From NCBI RefSeq assembly GCF_902859935.1, contig NZ_CADIKI010000004.1:248001-312000 (forward strand): DNA of 64,000 bases. The letters run 5' to 3'. This DNA is from Paraburkholderia fynbosensis. GTDB taxonomy: Bacteria; Pseudomonadota; Gammaproteobacteria; Burkholderiales; Burkholderiaceae. The position numbers and the translations under genes are program-made. Each line of letters opens with the position of its first letter. Position 1 is the stretch's first letter. The notes below the pieces were generated by a model. It searched no databases and was not told the DNA's origin. It was given only the letters and a program-made list of their open reading frames with translations. Positions 63,384 to 64,000 of this stretch are shown here, in pieces.

Positions 63384-63650
63384 GTTGCATCCCCAGGGAC
63401 GGCGCGCGGTGACGGTGGCTCTGGCTTCAGCCGCGTTTCACGCGCGCGTGCTGTTTCGCAAAAGCATACCTTGCCGCGCGGTTTCGGTTTCGGCCGCCAT
63501 GGCAGGGTTGCCGGATGCCGTCGCCCACCTCGGACGATTTTTTCGCCATGAATGTCGATTTGCCACGACCCCGATCGTCGTGACCATATGGAGGACGACA
63601 GGAGCGACGATAAGCGCCCTCCATCCCTTTTCCGCACAAGGAGATGGCTG

Positions 63651-64000
63651 ATGACTGACGTAGACACATCCGCGCAAACGCTCAAGCCGGCGCGGCAACT
63701 GGCCGGGCAGCCGCCGCGTTTTCCAGGCGAGAGCGCCGACTATCGCCGCGCACGCAACGACTTGCTGGCCGAGGAGATCGAATTGCGCCGCCATATCGAA
63801 CGGGTGGCGGTGCAGCGCCGCGCGCTGCCGCCTGGCGGCGTCGTGCCCGAGGATTATCGTTTCGACGGCGAAACGGGCCCGGTGACGCTCTCGGAGATGT
63901 TCGGCGAGCACGACACCCTCATCACCTACAACTGGATGTACGGCCCGCAGCGCGCGCGGCCCTGTCCGATGTGCACGTCGCTGCTGAGCGCCTACGACGG
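63651..64000 (+). CDS. DUF899 family thioredoxin-like protein (partial)
   Basis: The gene starts at ATG 63651 with AAGGAG eight nt upstream and runs off the end of the window; 116 codons are seen. The N-terminal opening is typical of DUF899 (RRARNDLLAEEIELRRHIERVA, DYRFDGETGPVTLSEMFGEHDTLITYNWMYG), followed by a CPMC motif in RARPCPMCTSLL. DUF899 proteins are usually about 240 aa. Confidence 0.85.
   Translation, partial: MTDVDTSAQTLKPARQLAGQPPRFPGESADYRRARNDLLAEEIELRRHIERVAVQRRALPPGGVVPEDYRFDGETGPVTLSEMFGEHDTLITYNWMYGPQRARPCPMCTSLLSAYD

Noticed and set aside
61260..63551. 763-codon plus-strand frame over the MFS and LysR genes
   Set aside because: Composition is Arg/Gln/His/Glu-rich as expected for an antisense frame in high-G+C DNA; both genes on the minus strand have clear domains.

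Overview
The window looks like chromosomal DNA of a Burkholderia-group beta-proteobacterium, most likely Paraburkholderia. This is inferred from the high G+C with strong third-position bias and from the gene families: DNA polymerase II, DUF969/DUF979/DUF2891, SpuC with a gamma-glutamylputrescine synthetase, a LigB/LigA pair with a double-HTH LysR regulator, DUF2946, and a TPR glycosyltransferase. No rRNA, tRNA, intact transposase, CRISPR array or replication origin was seen.

Layout. 0-3.1 kb: small unknown proteins, an M23 peptidase and a gene-free stretch. 3.1-6 kb: a sterol-desaturase-like hydroxylase and a DeoR-MFS operon. 6.2-10.8 kb: a metal-uptake cluster (DUF2946, TonB receptor, PepSY membrane protein). 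11-13.8 kb: a TPR glycosyltransferase tail-to-tail with an O-methyltransferase. 14-17.4 kb: ligB-ligA facing a double-HTH LysR gene that is coupled to a GntR remnant. 17.5-22.1 kb: regulators, a phosphodiester glycosidase and small secreted proteins, with an RNA-like structured leader near 19.6 kb. 22-33 kb: an accessory region with surface-polysaccharide genes (GT2, GT4/ATP-grasp fusion) and decayed genes (MgtC-like, GtrB-like, methyltransferase, MHYT), plus a DHFR-family reductase and BON and Q/P-rich exported proteins. 33-36.4 kb: a two-domain hydrolase and a tryptophanyl-tRNA synthetase gene behind a complete trp-type attenuator. 36.5-42.4 kb: GH3 lipoprotein with AraC regulator, exported unknown, DsbA-family and 2OG-oxygenase genes. 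42.5-47.3 kb: LysR, fused swivel-first aconitase and MFS transporter, with four 49-bp palindromic repeats in front of the transporter. 47.4-51.4 kb: LLM oxidoreductase, polB, PRC-barrel protein. 51.6-54.3 kb: 5-oxoproline uptake operon. 54.7-57.8 kb: putrescine catabolism (SpuC, glutamylputrescine synthetase and an internally deleted puuD). 58.5-64 kb: DedA-rhodanese, cupin, AhpD-like protein, MFS, LysR, and the start of a DUF899 gene.

The strongest single observation is at 35.14-36.36 kb. A 16-codon leader peptide with tandem Trp codons and mutually exclusive hairpins precedes a TrpRS of the auxiliary (TrpRS II-like) type. The putative promoter places the transcript start at or beside the leader AUG, so the leader may be translated without a Shine-Dalgarno sequence. 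Together these suggest an inducible second TrpRS that senses uncharged tRNA-Trp, for example during tryptophan starvation or exposure to a TrpRS inhibitor. Other notable items are the palindromic repeat array, the structured leader at 19.6 kb, the internally deleted puuD, the GT4/ATP-grasp fusion and the hydrolase with Arg and Cys at its two nucleophile elbows. All family assignments come from reading the translations; no database search was possible.
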